Positions 61,765-64,000 of a DNA stretch of 64,000 bases are shown here, one piece after another. A model generated the notes under the pieces. The model saw only the letters and a list, made by a program, of their open reading frames with translations. It did not search any database and was not told the DNA's origin. Positions within the stretch are counted from its first letter, which is position 1. Each line of letters starts with the position of its first letter. The position numbers were made by a program, and so were the translations under genes. Source of the stretch: Phycisphaerales bacterium (GTDB lineage: Bacteria; Planctomycetota; Phycisphaerae; UBA1845); contig JADZBE010000004.1 in assembly GCA_020852275.1 (NCBI GenBank), positions 124,001 through 188,000 of the forward strand, in the 5' to 3' direction.

Positions 61765-64000
61765 ATGTGCCCGACGATGGAAGAACTGGACGCCTACCTG
61801 CAATCGGCGAACGCCGCCCTTTGCGCCACTGTCGATGCGCATCTTTCAACGTGTGAGAGCTGCCGGAACCTGACGCAGGACATTCGGGAGAATCTGAGGA
61901 TCGAGGCGCAAGTGGCGGCGCTGCCTTCAGCGGCCGCTGGGAGCCCGGACACTGCCTCGAACATGGCCCCCGGACCGCGGCTCAGCGTCTCCGAAGGCTT
62001 GCCGGAACTGCCCGGATATCACCGGCTGGGGACGGTGTTGCGAGGCGGACAGGGCATCGTCTTCCGCGCGTTGCAGGAATCGACGGGGCGGGATGTTGCC
62101 GTCAAAGTCCTGCGCCAAGGGACCTTCGCCGACGCCCACGAACGCGCCCGCTTCGAACGCGAAGTCCGCGTCCTGGCGCGACTCCATCATCCCAATATCG
62201 TTACCATTCACGACAGCGGCCACCACGACGGACATGCCTACTTTGTAATGGATTACGTGGACGGCCCAACTCTCGACCAGTTCGTCAGGAGGAATGCCGA
62301 GCGTCTGTCCCCTCGCGCCTCCTCCGGCGACCCGGCCGGCGGCGACGTCGCCCCCCCCGTGGACGCCGCGCAGCGCCGCGAGGACGATTCGGGCCCCAAC
62401 CGCCGAGCCCGATTATTCAGCACGATCGAACTGCTGATCAAAGTCTGTCAGGCCGTTCATGCCGCTCACCTGCGGGGAGTCATCCACCGCGACCTCAAAC
62501 CAAGCAATATCCGTGTCAAAGCCGACGGCGAACCGATGATCCTGGATTTCGGTCTCGCCAAGTTCGAGAGCCCGGAAGCGCGTCAGGAAACAGAGATCAC
62601 GCAATCCGGTCAATTCCTGGGATCGCTTCCGTGGGCCAGCCCGGAAACCATCGGCGGTCAGCCGGACCGCGCCGACGTCCGCAGCGACGTGTACGCGCTC
62701 GGCGTCATCACGTACCAGACCCTCACCGGGCGCTTCCCCTACGATGTAAGCGGACCGTGGCGGGCCGTCTGTGAGCGCATTGAGCACGAGGATCCCATCC
62801 GTCCCAGTCGGCTTGCGCGTGATCTGCACGCCGAGCTCGACAGCATTGTCCTCAAGTGCCTGAGCAAAGACCCGGATCGACGATATCAATCGGCGGGCGA
62901 TCTGGCGCTGGACCTGCGCCGCCACCTGATGGGAGAGCCTGTGCAGGCGCGCGCCGACAGCGCCTGGTATGTCCTGCGGAAATCGCTTCATCGTCATCGG
63001 CTGCCCGTGGGGTTCGCTGTCGTCCTCCTTTTCGTGCTCGTCTCGGCCCTGGTGGTCACGATCCAGCTCTATGTGAAGGAGCAGTGGGCCCATCAGACCG
63101 CCACCCTCAAATCCCAGGAAGCTGCCCGCGCCCGCGATACCGCCAATCGCGTCAAGGATCTGCTTGGCGAGATATTCGCCGGCGTGGACCGCCGTGAGAA
63201 CCCGGGCCCCCCGTTGACGCTGCGGCAAGTTGTGGATCGCGGCGCCGAGCAGGTCCTAAGCCGGCTGGAACATGAGCCCGAGGTCCGCGCCGAGTTATTG
63301 GGGATGCTCAGCCGCGTATACCGGAGCCTGGGGGCTTATGAGAAGGCGTTGGAGCTGGGTCAGGAATCGTGCACGCTTCGCCGCGAGTCGTTGAAGGCTC
63401 CGGATGAAGCTCTCGCGGCGTGCTTGGAAAACCTCGGGGAGACGCTGAAGGCTCTCGAGCGCCACGATGAGGCCATGACCGCTTTTCAAGAGGTCTTGGT
63501 GCTCCGTCAGACCCTCTACGGCGATCGGCATCCACGAGTGTCCCAGTCCGTGGCGAGCATCGCCATGATCCTGGGGGAGAAAGGCGACCTGAGCGGAGCT
63601 GAAGAACAATATCGAAGGGCCGTTGAAATCCATGACCTGCTCGGGGACACGCAGTCTCTGGACCGGGCGTTCCTGCTGGCGGAATTCGCCGGACTCCTCG
63701 CGACAAAACATCAGGCTCCGGCCGCGCTGCAGATGTGCGAAGAAGCGCTATCCGGTATGCGCGCCCATCTGCCGGCGCAGCATCCGCGGATCGCTAATAC
63801 TCTGAACACGCTCGGTGGCATTCTCAACGACGTCGGAAGGCTTGAAGATGCGGAGCGCGTGCTCCGTGAATCCATTCAGATGAGAAGGGCGCTGGTCGGC
63901 GACGACGATCCGGTGCTGGCGTACAGCCTGTCCACGCTCGCCAGGACCCTGGGGGATATGGGCCGCTACACAGAGGCGGTCGAACTCGGACGCGACGTGC
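61765..64000 (+). CDS. Membrane Ser/Thr protein kinase with TPR repeats, cut by window end
   Basis: At least 745 residues. Residues 1-40 hold Cys and His (CATVDAHLSTCESCRNL), a pattern like zinc-binding anti-sigma domains. The kinase domain has the Gly loop LRGGQGIVF, Lys in DVAVKVL, an IHRDLKPSNI catalytic loop and ILDFGLAK; all are intact, so it is expected to be active. A Pro/Asp/Arg-rich insert of about 40 residues lies between the hinge and the catalytic loop. A transmembrane helix (VGFAVVLLFVLVSALVV) is near residue 420. The extracytoplasmic part has several TPR units (AYEKALELGQES; AEEQYRRAVEIHDLLG; AERVLRESIQMRR). A typical planctomycete sensor kinase paired with the ECF factor upstream. 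Confidence 0.9.
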   Translation, partial: MCPTMEELDAYLQSANAALCATVDAHLSTCESCRNLTQDIRENLRIEAQVAALPSAAAGSPDTASNMAPGPRLSVSEGLPELPGYHRLGTVLRGGQGIVFRALQESTGRDVAVKVLRQGTFADAHERARFEREVRVLARLHHPNIVTIHDSGHHDGHAYFVMDYVDGPTLDQFVRRNAERLSPRASSGDPAGGDVAPPVDAAQRREDDSGPNRRARLFSTIELLIKVCQAVHAAHLRGVIHRDLKPSNIRVKADGEPMILDFGLAKFESPEARQETEITQSGQFLGSLPWASPETIGGQPDRADVRSDVYALGVITYQTLTGRFPYDVSGPWRAVCERIEHEDPIRPSRLARDLHAELDSIVLKCLSKDPDRRYQSAGDLALDLRRHLMGEPVQARADSAWYVLRKSLHRHRLPVGFAVVLLFVLVSALVVTIQLYVKEQWAHQTATLKSQEAARARDTANRVKDLLGEIFAGVDRRENPGPPLTLRQVVDRGAEQVLSRLEHEPEVRAELLGMLSRVYRSLGAYEKALELGQESCTLRRESLKAPDEALAACLENLGETLKALERHDEAMTAFQEVLVLRQTLYGDRHPRVSQSVASIAMILGEKGDLSGAEEQYRRAVEIHDLLGDTQSLDRAFLLAEFAGLLATKHQAPAALQMCEEALSGMRAHLPAQHPRIANTLNTLGGILNDVGRLEDAERVLRESIQMRRALVGDDDPVLAYSLSTLARTLGDMGRYTEAVELGRDV

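Overview
The window is a high-GC stretch of a bacterial chromosome that looks planctomycetal, perhaps a Phycisphaerae-like lineage. This is inferred from gene content, not from a marker-gene tree. The evidence is two pairs of ECF sigma factor and Ser/Thr kinase genes, a twin-arginine DUF1800/DUF1501 pair, many large secreted beta-propeller proteins, and intergenic regions full of short palindromic repeat families. No rRNA, tRNA, CRISPR array, phage or insertion sequence was recognised.

Layout. 0-17 kb mixes housekeeping genes (miaA, a serA-like dehydrogenase, an ABC-2 exporter, a xylose-isomerase-like enzyme, an acyl-CoA ligase) with an STT3-like membrane glycosyltransferase, an Asn-Gly repeat secreted protein and a SPOR lipoprotein. 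17-25 kb holds a secreted metzincin protease, an MBL-fold hydrolase, a kelch protein and a kinase plus ECF sigma factor unit. 25-32 kb (minus strand) carries tdh, a LolA-like protein, nrnA, a TolB-type propeller and ribF. 32-38 kb carries a secreted protein, an RluA-type pseudouridine synthase, the DUF1800/DUF1501 pair and a polytopic membrane protein. 39-46.5 kb is a run of six plus-strand genes for exported proteins, five intact and one frameshifted. 46.5-58.5 kb has a 3-hydroxyacyl-CoA dehydrogenase, valS, two tandem paralogous subtilases, a small hypothetical gene and gcvPB. 58.6-64 kb has another large secreted protein and a second ECF sigma factor with a kinase cut by the window end.

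The most notable signal is a Cys-containing domain of about 80 residues. It recurs about ten times in 64 kb on otherwise unrelated secreted proteins: protease, subtilases, kelch, propeller and Asn-Gly repeat proteins. It is usually C-terminal and often ends in Cys-Pro at the very last residues. Its pattern is C-x(4-6)-LKAKC, then a K-rich strand, G-x-x-VT-x-x-[LI]-[DN]-G, a G-K-A-K-x-x-[WF] segment, G-x-H-x-V and a final C-P. I do not recognise it as PEP-CTERM, dockerin or a type IX CTD. A shared role in surface attachment or sorting is a hypothesis.

The second signal is invasion of coding sequence by intergenic repeats. valS carries four in-frame inserts made of repeat-like sequence, two of which match repeat families found between genes elsewhere in this window. 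An ECF sigma factor linker and a 3-hydroxyacyl-CoA dehydrogenase show similar insert or duplication signs. Minus-strand Rho-independent terminators follow several secreted-protein genes. Shine-Dalgarno sequences are clear for most secreted proteins but absent from several housekeeping genes.
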